64,000 bases of DNA, from contig NZ_CP146986.1 in NCBI RefSeq assembly GCF_037126175.1, positions 806,001-870,000 of the forward strand, read 5' to 3'. The DNA is from Pseudomonas sp. RSB 5.4 (GTDB lineage Bacteria; Pseudomonadota; Gammaproteobacteria; Pseudomonadales; Pseudomonadaceae). Positions 8,601-16,396 of this stretch are shown piece after piece (within the stretch, counting starts at the first letter, position 1; every line of letters begins with the position of its first letter). The notes beneath the pieces were generated by a model. That model made no database searches and was not told where the DNA came from. It was given only the letters and a program-made list of their open reading frames with translations. A program made the translations under genes and the position numbers.

Positions 8601-9335
8601 CGCCGCGAAAGCCTTGAGCAACTGATCGACAACCGCAGCGAGTTCCTGACGGCCTATCAGAACGCAGCGTATGCGGCGCGTTATCGCAACGTCATCGAGC
8701 AGCTGCGGGCGCTGCCGGCGGCCGGTGATGAGAGTGCCTTGACCGAAGCAGTGGCACGCAACTTGTTCAAGCTGATGGCCTACAAGGACGAGTACGAAGT
8801 TGCGCGGCTGCTCACCACCCGCAGTTTCACCGACTCGCTCAAAGCCCGGTTCGACGGTGGCATTCGCCTGAAATTCCACTTTGCCTTGCCGCTGCTGCGC
8901 AAGAAGCAGGAAGGCACCGGCGAGCCGAAAAAGGTCGCTTTCTCCGGCTGGATTCTGCCGCTGCTGAAAGTGCTGGCCAAGGGCCGAGTGTTGCGTCACA
9001 CCCGGTTCGATCCGCTGGGCTTTTCCGCCGAGCGCCGCGAAGAACGCCGCTTGCTGAGTGACTACGAGCAAAACCTGCAGCGCCTGTTACCGAAACTGAA
9101 CTCGGACAACCTGTCGGCGTTCGTCGCATGGGCGAACCTGCCGGATTCGATTCGCGGCTACGGCCACGTCAAGGAGCGTTCGATCGCGGCGGCACGTCTG
9201 CGCGAGCAACAACTCATTGAACAGATTCTGGCGGACAAACCGGTCATTCACGGTGTCGAGTCGTGGCAGCCATCCACCGTCATCGCCAGGCAACTGAGCG
9301 CAGAAGAGGAACGCGACGTGATGGAAGCCTCCTGA
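5688..9335 (+). CDS. Fused indolepyruvate-type 2-oxoacid:ferredoxin oxidoreductase (IorA-IorB fusion)
   Basis: A 1215-residue single-chain enzyme expected to decarboxylate a 2-oxo acid (aryl or branched) to an acyl-CoA and reduce ferredoxin. The N-terminal pyruvate-oxidoreductase-like part has GFVSGYRGSPLGG near residues 80-92. The thiamine-diphosphate part has CSGCPHNTST near 454 and the Mg/TPP motif GDGTFFHSG near 520. Ferredoxin-like clusters follow (CEGCGDCQVKSNC near 658, then CNTDLSCIKGFC). The gamma or IorB-like domain starts near 748 with GVGGTGVVTVARAI. The GTG start was chosen for its Shine-Dalgarno. No ferredoxin gene is adjacent. As first gene of a biosynthetic operon it probably supplies an acyl-CoA starter; a purely catabolic aryl-pyruvate role is the alternative. 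Confidence 0.85.
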   Translation: MYLDSIDSERQRLQPDKLAADEAQTTLSRIENYDSRSMYCREHAQPNERIFLSGQQALVRLLLSQAALDRSNGIRTAGFVSGYRGSPLGGVDRELVKAQSVLENANIRFLPAINEDLAATALIGTQRVETDPQRLYDGVFGMWYGKGPGVDRSGDAIKHGSSYGSSPNGGVLVVTGDDHGCVSSSMSHQSDRTLMAWGLPVIHPAGLADYERCGLWGWALSRVSGLWVGFKAITETVEATTSVESSPLPEFVTPEINPGPDGLHWRWPDLPGMQIERRTAFKFDAARAFALANPIDTAVTAPAQPTLVIAAVGKAYGDVRQALQQCGISLEQLENAGVALLKINLVYPLSPVLDAWTQRAGKVLIIEEKQAIVEEQLKQKYYNAAHDQRAVIIGKTDENGAALISDHEELRPSRIAALLQQRLPALGIEPSLPDFWLTPCVSRVEDWIRRTPYLCSGCPHNTSTQVPKGSEARLGIGCHAMAARMPERSTTGSVQMGGEGVDWLGQAPFVQTPHIFQNIGDGTFFHSGFLAVRQAIAAGATITYKLLYNDAVAMTGGQPIDGKLTVKKAVELLKAEGAQRIVVVADDLQRYQAHDSLPQGIEVFHREKLEQVQQQLRDTRGVSVLIFDQVCAVEGRRRKKQLPAPLVKTEVVINEAVCEGCGDCQVKSNCLSVIPVQTPFGAKRRIDPHSCNTDLSCIKGFCPSFVTVTGKPRQRPRKLADSAEVLAWAEALALPQAPRSLDRPYEMLLAGVGGTGVVTVARAIAMAAHLDGRAVSVLDFTGFAQKGGAVLSHVRLAGHANALHQHRIDIGGADLLLAADLVVASEDDALATLRRKKTLVIANSALTQTGAMLRNTQLNIETDAIQAFLKEKVGAEQFHSLDAGQLANALVSPLQANMLLLGYAWQKGTVPVSLPALQKAIDLAGSAAANHLAFAWGRLWAQDSAFAAPYLDQPVDAVSTIAIRDISDMRGRRESLEQLIDNRSEFLTAYQNAAYAARYRNVIEQLRALPAAGDESALTEAVARNLFKLMAYKDEYEVARLLTTRSFTDSLKARFDGGIRLKFHFALPLLRKKQEGTGEPKKVAFSGWILPLLKVLAKGRVLRHTRFDPLGFSAERREERRLLSDYEQNLQRLLPKLNSDNLSAFVAWANLPDSIRGYGHVKERSIAAARLREQQLIEQILADKPVIHGVESWQPSTVIARQLSAEEERDVMEAS

Positions 9336-9339
9336 CGGA

Positions 9340-9353
9340 GGCTGGCGCCAGCC
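9340..9353. promoter_or_regulatory. Perfect 14-bp palindrome in an operon gap
   Basis: GGCTGGCGCCAGCC lies just after the oxidoreductase stop in the only sizeable gap (60 bases) of the front half of the operon. It may be an RNA-processing or attenuating hairpin that lowers expression of the genes behind it. No U-tract follows, so it is not a classical terminator. Confidence 0.35.
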
Positions 9354-9395
9354 CCGCACAAGAAAAAATACAACAACTACCGAGATGAGCTGACC

Positions 9396-10472
9396 ATGAT
9401 GAATAACGACAGCATTTCCCCCGACCTTCTGCACAAGGGTTCGGCTGACGACGTTTTGATTTGTGCACCGAGAGACGCATTGCCGCTGTATGTGAACGAA
9501 GCACTGATCGAGGCCAATGGGCATAACCCGTTGGTGCGCAATTACGTCGCGGGCGCCAACCAGCAGCGGCGCTTCGAGATTGCGCCCGTGTTGCAGAAGA
9601 AGAGCCGGATGGACGGCGTCGGTGCCGATGATGAATGGAACCAGGTGCGAGCACTGCCTTACCAGATCGTCGCCGCGCAACTGGAATCGGCTGAAGCAAG
9701 GATCGACAACCTGGAGTTTGCCGTCGCTGCCCTGTGCGAATCGATCGCGCCGATCCGCCGCGCCAGTTCGTTTCGCTTGATCAATAACGCCGACAACTAC
9801 TTCTTCTATCGCAAGGCGCACGAACATGTGCCGGGGACGATGTTCATCGAAGCGGCGCGTCAGGCGGTCTATCACCATTTGTACCATCACACCGATCATG
9901 CACGCGGCGCCGTCACCGTCAGCGTCAATGAGCTGAACGCGAGCTTTTTCGCCTACGCCGAGCTGATGTACCCGATCGAACTGGTGGTCGACAACATGAC
10001 CCCGAGCGATGCCACCTCACCGAAGAAAATCCATCTGCGGGTTGCGTTCTATCAGCGCCAGACGCTGTTCGCCACGGTCGATACCAAGGCCACGGTGATC
10101 GATATGCCGCTGTTCGAAAAGACCCGCAATATCTTCATCTACTCCAATGACTGGTTTGCACCGCTGCAGGCGTCGAAGCTGGCCTGCACGATCAGCGACC
10201 AGCAGGGGCGCAAGGCCCAGGTGCAACTGTTGGGTCTGGGCAAGACCGGTTGCGTAACGACCACGGCGGATCTGCCCGACCCGGTCACTCTGCACATCGT
10301 CTACGAAGGCAAGCTGAGTTTCACCGCCAGCATCCGTCGTGCCGGACAGGGCGAGCATGCGTCGTGGGAGTTTGCCGAGGTGGATTTCAGCGGTTTGCAG
10401 GTGATCAGCGACATGATCAAGCGCGGCTTTGTTCACCTCGATGAGCCGGCGCTGGCGGCGCTGAAGCAATGA
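9396..10472 (+). CDS. AfsA-like hotdog protein (butenolide/gamma-butyrolactone synthase family)
   Basis: A 358-residue protein with two AfsA-type hotdog halves. The first opens with LLHKGSADDVLIC near residue 12. The second holds HVPGTMFIEAARQA near residues 145-158, the AfsA-family helix motif. In streptomycetes AfsA couples a beta-ketoacyl thioester to dihydroxyacetone phosphate to form the butenolide precursor of A-factor-type hormones. That substrate pair is known for the family and not shown here. Two ATGs occur in tandem (9396 and 9399); the first is used. The gene overlaps the next by ATGA, so it belongs to one operon with the flavin reductase, SDRs and ACPs. Confidence 0.75.
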   Translation: MMNNDSISPDLLHKGSADDVLICAPRDALPLYVNEALIEANGHNPLVRNYVAGANQQRRFEIAPVLQKKSRMDGVGADDEWNQVRALPYQIVAAQLESAEARIDNLEFAVAALCESIAPIRRASSFRLINNADNYFFYRKAHEHVPGTMFIEAARQAVYHHLYHHTDHARGAVTVSVNELNASFFAYAELMYPIELVVDNMTPSDATSPKKIHLRVAFYQRQTLFATVDTKATVIDMPLFEKTRNIFIYSNDWFAPLQASKLACTISDQQGRKAQVQLLGLGKTGCVTTTADLPDPVTLHIVYEGKLSFTASIRRAGQGEHASWEFAEVDFSGLQVISDMIKRGFVHLDEPALAALKQ

Positions 10473-11650
10473 GCAAAGAAAACCCAAGCTTGCAGGCGGC
10501 CACCCAGGCGCTGCATTTCGGCGCGCATGCAGTGGCGAAAAACCGACTGTATTTTTCTTCGCTCGGCATGGATCTGTGTGACGAACACGGCTTTCCGCTG
10601 CCAGCGTTTTTTTCGGTTTATCAAGCCTTGATGGTCGGCGGCGCCGGCTTCGGTTTTCTCGGCAATGCCAGCGTGGACGCCGATGCGCGGTACAACAGCC
10701 GCGGTCTGCGCCTGACTTCGGCAGCCCACGCGCAGGCCCTGCGGCCGCTGTTTGAAGCGGCACGGGAGCGTGGTTTTCCGCTGGGGGTGCAATTGCAGCA
10801 TTACGGGCCGCAGTCTTTGCCGTCGAAGCAAGGGATCATTCTGACGCCCAGCGGTATCGCCTCACCGACGGTGCTCAGTGCCCATCCCCAGGCTCGGGCA
10901 GTGGCGATGTCAGAGGCGCAGATTCAGCGCTGCATCGAGCAGTTCTGCGCTGCCGCCCGTTACGCGCAACAGGCCGGCGCCACGCTGATTCAGTTGCAGG
11001 CGTCCAACGGCTATTTGATCAGCAGCTTTCTCTCGCCAAAGACCAATCAACGCGAGGATGACTGGGGCGGTACGCCGCTCAAGCGCGCCAGGTTGCTGCT
11101 GGCGATTGTCGAAGGCATTCGCCAGGCCACCGACCACAAAGTGGCCGTCACCGTGCGCCTGGGCATGGACGACGGTCTCGGTGAAGAAGGCCAGCACGCG
11201 GCGCTGTTGGGTGACGTCGTCGCGGCGCTGGAAGCCAGCGGGGTCGCAGCGATTACCTGCTCGCTGGGTATCAGCGAGACCTTCCGCTTCTTTTTCAAGA
11301 ACACCGAACAAGCCTTGGCCATGTCGCGGGAGGGCTGCCGCTATCTGAAACGCTTCGTGCGCATTCCGCTGGGGTTTACCGGCTCGGTGGCAGACGTGGC
11401 GCAAGCCAACGAAATCATCGCCAGCGGCGATGCCGATTTTGTCGGCTTCGGCCGCGCCATGCTCGCCGACAACCACTTTGTCGCCAAGCAACTGGCGGGG
11501 CGAGCGGATCAGGTCAACCGCTGTCGAGGCGATGCCTTTTGTTTTCGCGACAAAAAAGAACCGATGGCCGAGCGCGTCTACTGCTGCGTCAATCCTGACT
11601 ATCGACGGCCAGAACAACTACAACAGCACTACGAGGAAAACCTGAAATGA
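10469..11650 (+). CDS. OYE-like NADH:flavin oxidoreductase (atypical active site)
   Basis: A 393-residue TIM-barrel flavoprotein of the old yellow enzyme family. GVQLQHYGPQS near residue 106 matches the FMN/substrate loop. FLSPKTNQREDDWGGTPLKR is the conserved stretch after the active-site strand. The usual His-x-x-His/Asn pair that anchors the substrate carbonyl is replaced by Gln177-Ala-Ser-Asn180. A Cys-rich tail (RCRGDAFCF, YCC) follows. Within this operon it could reduce an enone or butenolide double bond, the job of BprA in A-factor synthesis, but that is inference. It overlaps both neighbours by ATGA. Confidence 0.82.
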   Translation: MSKENPSLQAATQALHFGAHAVAKNRLYFSSLGMDLCDEHGFPLPAFFSVYQALMVGGAGFGFLGNASVDADARYNSRGLRLTSAAHAQALRPLFEAARERGFPLGVQLQHYGPQSLPSKQGIILTPSGIASPTVLSAHPQARAVAMSEAQIQRCIEQFCAAARYAQQAGATLIQLQASNGYLISSFLSPKTNQREDDWGGTPLKRARLLLAIVEGIRQATDHKVAVTVRLGMDDGLGEEGQHAALLGDVVAALEASGVAAITCSLGISETFRFFFKNTEQALAMSREGCRYLKRFVRIPLGFTGSVADVAQANEIIASGDADFVGFGRAMLADNHFVAKQLAGRADQVNRCRGDAFCFRDKKEPMAERVYCCVNPDYRRPEQLQQHYEENLK

Positions 11651-12420
11651 ACTTCACCGCCAAGATCGCCCTTGTTGTCGGGGGCACACGCGGGATCGGT
11701 TTCGATGTCAGCCAGAAACTCATCGAAGCCGGCTGCATCTGCTACATCACCGGCCGCAACGAAGACGACGGCCTGACGGCGCAAAGTCGCCTCGGCGACA
11801 ACTGCACGTTCATCAAAAGTGACGTCACCGACGAAGCCTCGGTCATCGAGCTGTTCCGTATCATCAATGACAAACACGGCCGACTCGATCTGGCCGTGAA
11901 CAATGCCGGCGTCACCTCCAGACATGCACCGATCCGCGACATGGATTTCCCTGACTGGAAACGCGTGCTGGAGATCAACCTGCTGGGCCCGCTGCTGTTG
12001 CTCAAGCACGAGACCAATCTGATCTCGAAGCATGCGGGTGGCTCGATCGTGAACGTCTCGTCCTGCGCCGGTCTGCTGGGGGTTGCCAGACAAAGCGCCT
12101 ATTCCACCAGCAAGGCTGCGCTGAACATGCTGACTCAGGTCTGCGCGATTGAATGCGCTGAAGAGGCTTTGCCTGAGCGGCATTCGATTCGCGTCAACGC
12201 CGTGTGCCCGGGCCCGACGCTGGGCGGCATGAACTCCGAGGAACGCCTGAAAGCCAATCCGGAATCCACCAGGCACAAGTTGCAGGTCACGGCGATGAAG
12301 CGCTTCGCCAATCCCGGTGAAATCTCTGCCGCGATCCTGTGGCTGCTCAGTGATGCCTCTTCGTTTGTCACTGGCACCGTAATGCCGGTAGATGGCGGCT
12401 TCTCCGCCGGTAAATTCTGA
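11647..12420 (+). CDS. Short-chain dehydrogenase/reductase, SDR 1
   Basis: A 257-residue classical SDR. The cofactor motif GGTRGIG lies near residues 13-19, NNAGV near 90, the catalytic Ser in NVSSCAGL, and YSTSK as the YxxxK pair. The C-terminal NAVCPGP and FVTGTVMPVDGG stretches resemble FabG-type 3-oxoacyl reductases. It probably reduces a keto group on an ACP- or butenolide-type intermediate of this cluster. The start overlaps the upstream stop by ATGA. The exact substrate cannot be read from the sequence. Confidence 0.85.
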   Translation: MNFTAKIALVVGGTRGIGFDVSQKLIEAGCICYITGRNEDDGLTAQSRLGDNCTFIKSDVTDEASVIELFRIINDKHGRLDLAVNNAGVTSRHAPIRDMDFPDWKRVLEINLLGPLLLLKHETNLISKHAGGSIVNVSSCAGLLGVARQSAYSTSKAALNMLTQVCAIECAEEALPERHSIRVNAVCPGPTLGGMNSEERLKANPESTRHKLQVTAMKRFANPGEISAAILWLLSDASSFVTGTVMPVDGGFSAGKF

Positions 12421-13238
12421 TGCACACGGTCAAGCGTAATCCCGGCGCTGGCTCGCGCGAGAAGGGCAAACACCGGGTGTTCATCACCGGTGTGAGCAGC
12501 GGTATCGGCGAGGCGCTGGCGCAGCTGCATCTGCAAAACGGCCATACGGTTTTTGGCACCGCACGGCGTCAGCCCTATGCACTGATGGACCATCCGAATT
12601 TCCGTTTTCGGCCGTTCGATCTCTCGCGGCCGAGTGAGATGGGCGAGCTGTTCAAGGACAACTTTGCCGAGGTTCTGGAGCAAGGCGTCGACCGGTTTTT
12701 CCTCAATGCCGGGGTCAGCGGCAACGTGCCGGGGCGTGGCGGTGACTTCACCCTGGACGAATTGCAGCATGTGCTCAACGTCAATGTGCTGGCCAACAAG
12801 GCCATTCTCGATCTGATGTTGGCTTCGGCACAGCGGCCGGCGACCTGCGTGCTGTCGGCCTCGATGGCTGGCGTGCGCTTTCGCGCGGGTACGCTGCCGT
12901 ACAGCCTGTCGAAAGCCGCGCTGGCGGCATTGGCCGGCGTCTACGCCGAAGAAAACCCGGAGATCTTTTTTGCCGTACTCGGCCTGTGCAACGTCGACAC
13001 CGGTTTGTCGCGGCAGGTGAGTTTCAGCCAGCGCACCGCTGACTTCGCCGACCTCAAGTCGCTGCAACAACGAGCCCTGGCGCCCGGCTACATGGTGTCG
13101 CCGGCGCAACGTGCGAAAGACATCCTGGCGGTGATTGACGCGCCCGAAGCTTACGGGATCAAGAGCGGAATCTTCGTCGACATGCGCACGGCGCTGGCCG
13201 ATCACCAGAAAGCGCACCCGCCATTGTCCCAAGCGTAG
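12420..13238 (+). CDS. Short-chain dehydrogenase/reductase, SDR 2
   Basis: A 272-residue SDR, divergent from the one before it. TGVSSGIGEALAQLH is the nucleotide-binding motif near residues 25-39, FLNAGVSGN the NAG motif, and YSLSKAAL the YxxxK catalytic pair. About 20 basic residues precede the Rossmann start, so translation may begin slightly downstream. I kept the ATG at 12420 because its A is the last base of the upstream stop codon, a typical coupled arrangement. A second ketoreductase suggests that two carbonyls are reduced in the pathway. Confidence 0.82.
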   Translation: MHTVKRNPGAGSREKGKHRVFITGVSSGIGEALAQLHLQNGHTVFGTARRQPYALMDHPNFRFRPFDLSRPSEMGELFKDNFAEVLEQGVDRFFLNAGVSGNVPGRGGDFTLDELQHVLNVNVLANKAILDLMLASAQRPATCVLSASMAGVRFRAGTLPYSLSKAALAALAGVYAEENPEIFFAVLGLCNVDTGLSRQVSFSQRTADFADLKSLQQRALAPGYMVSPAQRAKDILAVIDAPEAYGIKSGIFVDMRTALADHQKAHPPLSQA

Positions 13239-13279
13239 TGAACGCAGGGACCTGCATCAGCCAATAAAGGAATGTTGGA

Positions 13280-13594
13280 ATGTTCAATCAAGTCAAAGCG
13301 CTGACCGAGTCAGCCGTTCGGCAACAGGATCTGTTGTTGAGCACCCCGATCGATTTGTCCCGTGGGGAAGACAGCCGCCTCTATGGTGTGGACGGCAGCA
13401 TCGACTCCCTGACCCTGGTTTCGATCATCGTCGATGTCGAGGAAAAGCTGCGCAGCCAGCTGGGCGTTGACGTGCGTCTGGCCGATACCAGCGACCTGCC
13501 CGACACCGCCACACCGTTTGCCACGCTGGGCACGCTGATCGCCTACATCATGGATCGGCTGTCGGCGGCGCAAGCACAAACTCAAGCGGTTTGA
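13280..13594 (+). CDS. Acyl carrier protein 1
   Basis: A 104-residue acidic helical protein. Ser43 in GSIDSLTLV is the expected 4'-phosphopantetheine attachment site at the start of helix 2. It is longer than a housekeeping ACP, with about 20 additional N-terminal residues and an Ala/Gln-rich tail. An AAAGGAA Shine-Dalgarno precedes the ATG. It sits between the SDR pair and the acyl ligase, so it may be the carrier loaded by that ligase. No phosphopantetheinyl transferase is encoded nearby, so the housekeeping enzyme must serve it. Confidence 0.8.
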   Translation: MFNQVKALTESAVRQQDLLLSTPIDLSRGEDSRLYGVDGSIDSLTLVSIIVDVEEKLRSQLGVDVRLADTSDLPDTATPFATLGTLIAYIMDRLSAAQAQTQAV

Positions 13595-13612
13595 TCGAAC
13601 GACGGGGTGTGT

Positions 13613-14968
13613 ATGCAAGTTGAAGAATTTCTGGCGCATCTGCAAAGCGTCGGCAACCAAGCGGCGATTGTCAGCGATGAGGGCCGCTTTACCTATGATC
13701 AGTTGCATCAGCAGATAACCGCCTACGGCGAAGAGCTGGCGGCAAAATCCGTGCGCGATTCGAGTGTGTTGCTGGTCGACAACTACAGCTTCAACAGCGT
13801 GTGCATGCTGTTCGCGCTGTGGCTGCACAACAACGTGGTCGCGCTTTCCGTACCCAAGGACGAGGAGCAACTGGCGAATCTGGCGGGCGCTGCGGGGGCA
13901 CGGTTTTCCGTGATCGGCGGGGCGCCGGAGTTTGCGGTTATCCGTCACAACAACAGTCGGGTGCCGCCGACCGTCGACGGTCTGCTGTCGCGTCGTCAGG
14001 CCGGTTTCATCGTGTTTTCCTCAGGCTCGACAGGTCCGGCCAAAGGCGTGGTGCATGCCATTTCGCCGTTCTTCGAGCGCTATCTGAGTGCTGAGCGTTG
14101 CGGCGCGATTCTGGCGTTTTTACTGTTCGATCACATCGGCGGTCTGGTCACGGTTCTGCAGGCGCTGGCTACCCACGGCACGTTGATCCTGCCCAAGGAG
14201 CGCTCGCCGCAAGAGGTCGGTCGCTGCATCGAATCGTTCAATGTGCAGACCCTGCATGTATCGCCGACGCTGCTCAATCTGGCGACGGTCACCGGCGTCT
14301 TCCAGAAGTGGGACACCCGCAGCCTGGAGCGCATCTATTTCGGCTCGGAGCCGAGTTCACCGCAAGCGATTCAGCGCATTGCCAGCCTGCTGCCACAAGT
14401 GCAGTTGCAGCAGTTGTACGGGATGTCGGAAATCGGCGTGCTGCCATGTCGCAGCAAGGACGGTGACAGCGCGTGGATGAAGATCGACGATCCGAACTAC
14501 AGCCTGCGGGTGGTCGACGGCATTTTGCAGGTGCGCGGGGCGACCAACATGCTCGGCTACCTGGCCAGCGTCGGTGACCTGTCGAGCGATGGCTACCTGA
14601 TCACCCACGATCTGGCCGAGGAACATGAAGGCTACTTTCGGGTGACCGGGCGGGCGGTCGATCTGATCAATGTCGGCGGCAAGAAGGTGTTTCCGTCGCA
14701 CGTGGAAAGCGTGCTGATGGGCCTGGAAAACGTCTCCGACGTGGTCGTCTACGCGCAGCCGAATCCGCTGCTCGGGCAGATCGTTGCCGCGCGGTTCACG
14801 CTGATCGAGCCGGAGGCGCTGGAGGCGTTCAAGGTTCGCTTGTATCAACACGTTCGCGGTGTCCTGGCGCAGGAGCAACTGCCCAGGGTGGTCTCCATTG
14901 CCGAGACCCCGCTGTACACCAGCCGTTTCAAGAAAATGCGTCACCCCGGCGTTCTCGCCCAGTCGTGA
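13613..14968 (+). CDS. AMP-dependent acyl ligase (ANL superfamily)
   Basis: A 451-residue adenylate-forming enzyme. VFSSGSTGPAKGVVHAI near residue 136 is the A3 phosphate loop, LYGMSEIGVL the A5 motif, TGRAVDLINVGGKKVFP the A8 hinge, and TSRFKKMR near the C terminus carries the candidate catalytic Lys. It is short for an acyl-CoA synthetase (usually 500-550), resembling standalone ligases that load small acids on carrier proteins. I prefer ATG 13613, because the GTG at 13607 lies inside the GGGG ribosome-binding stretch. Flanked by two ACPs, it probably activates a carboxylic acid as AMP ester for transfer to one of them. Confidence 0.82.
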   Translation: MQVEEFLAHLQSVGNQAAIVSDEGRFTYDQLHQQITAYGEELAAKSVRDSSVLLVDNYSFNSVCMLFALWLHNNVVALSVPKDEEQLANLAGAAGARFSVIGGAPEFAVIRHNNSRVPPTVDGLLSRRQAGFIVFSSGSTGPAKGVVHAISPFFERYLSAERCGAILAFLLFDHIGGLVTVLQALATHGTLILPKERSPQEVGRCIESFNVQTLHVSPTLLNLATVTGVFQKWDTRSLERIYFGSEPSSPQAIQRIASLLPQVQLQQLYGMSEIGVLPCRSKDGDSAWMKIDDPNYSLRVVDGILQVRGATNMLGYLASVGDLSSDGYLITHDLAEEHEGYFRVTGRAVDLINVGGKKVFPSHVESVLMGLENVSDVVVYAQPNPLLGQIVAARFTLIEPEALEAFKVRLYQHVRGVLAQEQLPRVVSIAETPLYTSRFKKMRHPGVLAQS

Positions 14969-15004
14969 GACCGGTTTACTCATCACGTTATAAGGAAATG
15001 ACAA

Positions 15005-15247
15005 ATGGTTGATCTGGTAAAAATGCGCGAAAGCATCGCTGAAATCCTGTCCATCCCGGTGGACAAACTGCACGGTGAGACTCGGCTGGAAAACAGCGAG
15101 AACTGGGACTCGATGGCGCGAATCGGGATTATCGCGCTGGTGTTCGAACAAGTCGGTGTGAGCGTGTCGGGCGAGGAGATCGAGCGCGTGGTCACGGTGC
15201 AGGATCTGTTCGATCTGATCGACGGGAAAATCAAGGACGCCGCATGA
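15005..15247 (+). CDS. Acyl carrier protein 2
   Basis: An 80-residue ACP of normal length. Ser36 in ENWDSMARIG is the phosphopantetheine site. AAGGA lies 8 bases before the ATG. Its stop overlaps the KAS III start by ATGA, so this ACP and the condensing enzyme are translationally coupled and probably work together: the ACP holds malonyl or beta-ketoacyl units for the KAS III. It is clearly different in sequence from the first ACP of the operon, suggesting separate roles for starter and extender. Confidence 0.85.
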   Translation: MVDLVKMRESIAEILSIPVDKLHGETRLENSENWDSMARIGIIALVFEQVGVSVSGEEIERVVTVQDLFDLIDGKIKDAA

Positions 15248-16299
15248 GCCTGCTGACCATTGAGGGCGTCGTCATTCGGGCGGTCACAGCGGCACTGCCT
15301 GAGCGGCGGGTGACCGAGGCGGACTTCGCCGAACTGTTCGGCGCCAAGGAAGTTGAGCGCATCACCAAGAGCACCGGCATCCAATCGATCCGCGAAACCA
15401 AAACCCTGTACACCTCCGATCTGATCATCGCCGCATGCCGCAACCTGCTCGATCAAGGGCATGCTGCGGCAGGGGAGATCGATGGTTTGATCGTGGTGAC
15501 CCAGACCCCGGATTCCTGGGTGCCGGGTGTCGGTTTCGTGGTGCAGCAGGCGCTCGGCCTGCCACAGCATTGTCTGGTGCTGAACGTGGCCGCTGGCTGC
15601 TCCGGCTACATCAGCGCGCTGGTCCAGGCGGGGGCGCTGATCTCCTCCGGCGCCTGCAAGAAGATCCTGCTGTGCACTGGCGACGTCACCACGCGGATCC
15701 TCGACGAGCGCGACCGTCACGTGAAAATGCTGTTTGGTGACGCCGCTTCGGCGACCTTGCTGGAAGCGGGTGAAGGCAAATTCGAATTCATCTGCGGTGC
15801 CGACGGCAGCGGCGGTACTGCGCTGCAGTCCGACATTGCCTACGCCAGAGAGGAGGGCAATCCGGTCTGCGCGACTATCCAGCGCTTGCAGATGGACGGC
15901 ACGGCGGTGATGAATTTTGCCCTGAGCCGTGTACCGCAGACCGTCAAGGCCTTGCTCGATGCCACGGGGTTGAGTCCGGCTACGCTGGACTTGCTGGTGC
16001 TGCATCAGGCGAACGAGTTCATGCTCAACTACCTGCGGCGGATGATTGGTGTGGCGCCGGAGAAAATGCCGGTCGACATCGATGGCGTTGGCAACACCAG
16101 CTCCACCTCGATTCCGATCGTGTTGTCGCGCCACGCCGCGATGGGTACGCCGCAGGCTGAACACGTTGTGCTGTGCGGTTTCGGTGCCGGGTTGTCGTGG
16201 GGCGCGTTGAAGGCGGACCTGCGCCAGACCGTCGCCGTGGCGCCTTGCGATGTGCCGGAAAAAATCGCTCAGGCAGTCAGTGAGCGTTTGCAAGCCTGA
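15244..16299 (+). CDS. 3-oxoacyl-ACP synthase III (KAS III) family condensing enzyme
   Basis: A 351-residue thiolase-fold enzyme with a full KAS III triad: Cys119 in NVAAGCSGYI, His254 in LHQANEFM and Asn284 in GVGNTSSTSIP. It should condense an acyl-CoA starter with a malonyl-ACP to give a beta-ketoacyl-ACP. The starter could be the acyl-CoA made by the operon's first enzyme, or an acyl group delivered by the ligase. It differs from housekeeping FabH in the entrance region, so starter choice cannot be told. It is the last gene of the tightly overlapped block. Confidence 0.88.
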   Translation: MSLLTIEGVVIRAVTAALPERRVTEADFAELFGAKEVERITKSTGIQSIRETKTLYTSDLIIAACRNLLDQGHAAAGEIDGLIVVTQTPDSWVPGVGFVVQQALGLPQHCLVLNVAAGCSGYISALVQAGALISSGACKKILLCTGDVTTRILDERDRHVKMLFGDAASATLLEAGEGKFEFICGADGSGGTALQSDIAYAREEGNPVCATIQRLQMDGTAVMNFALSRVPQTVKALLDATGLSPATLDLLVLHQANEFMLNYLRRMIGVAPEKMPVDIDGVGNTSSTSIPIVLSRHAAMGTPQAEHVVLCGFGAGLSWGALKADLRQTVAVAPCDVPEKIAQAVSERLQA

Positions 16300-16310
16300 A
16301 TAAGGCAATA

Positions 16311-16358
16311 CACGGCAGCTTCGCGGCGATGCCCGCATCCACCCGCAAAGCTGCCGTG
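16311..16358. terminator. Hairpin after the KAS III gene, possible terminator
   Basis: CACGGCAGCTT (16311-16321) and AAGCTGCCGTG (16348-16358) form a perfect 11-bp inverted repeat around a 26-base loop. No T-run follows, so it is either a weak or Rho-assisted terminator or an mRNA-stabilising hairpin closing the operon core. Confidence 0.4.
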
Positions 16359-16396
16359 CCCGGGTTCAAATCGACTGATCGAACGAGACAGCTGTC

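Noticed and set aside
5709..9071. Very long open frame on the minus strand opposite the 2-oxoacid oxidoreductase
   Set aside because: GC-rich codon bias keeps the antisense frame open. The protein is low-complexity in Arg, Gln and His, with no domain, whereas the plus strand has full catalytic motifs.
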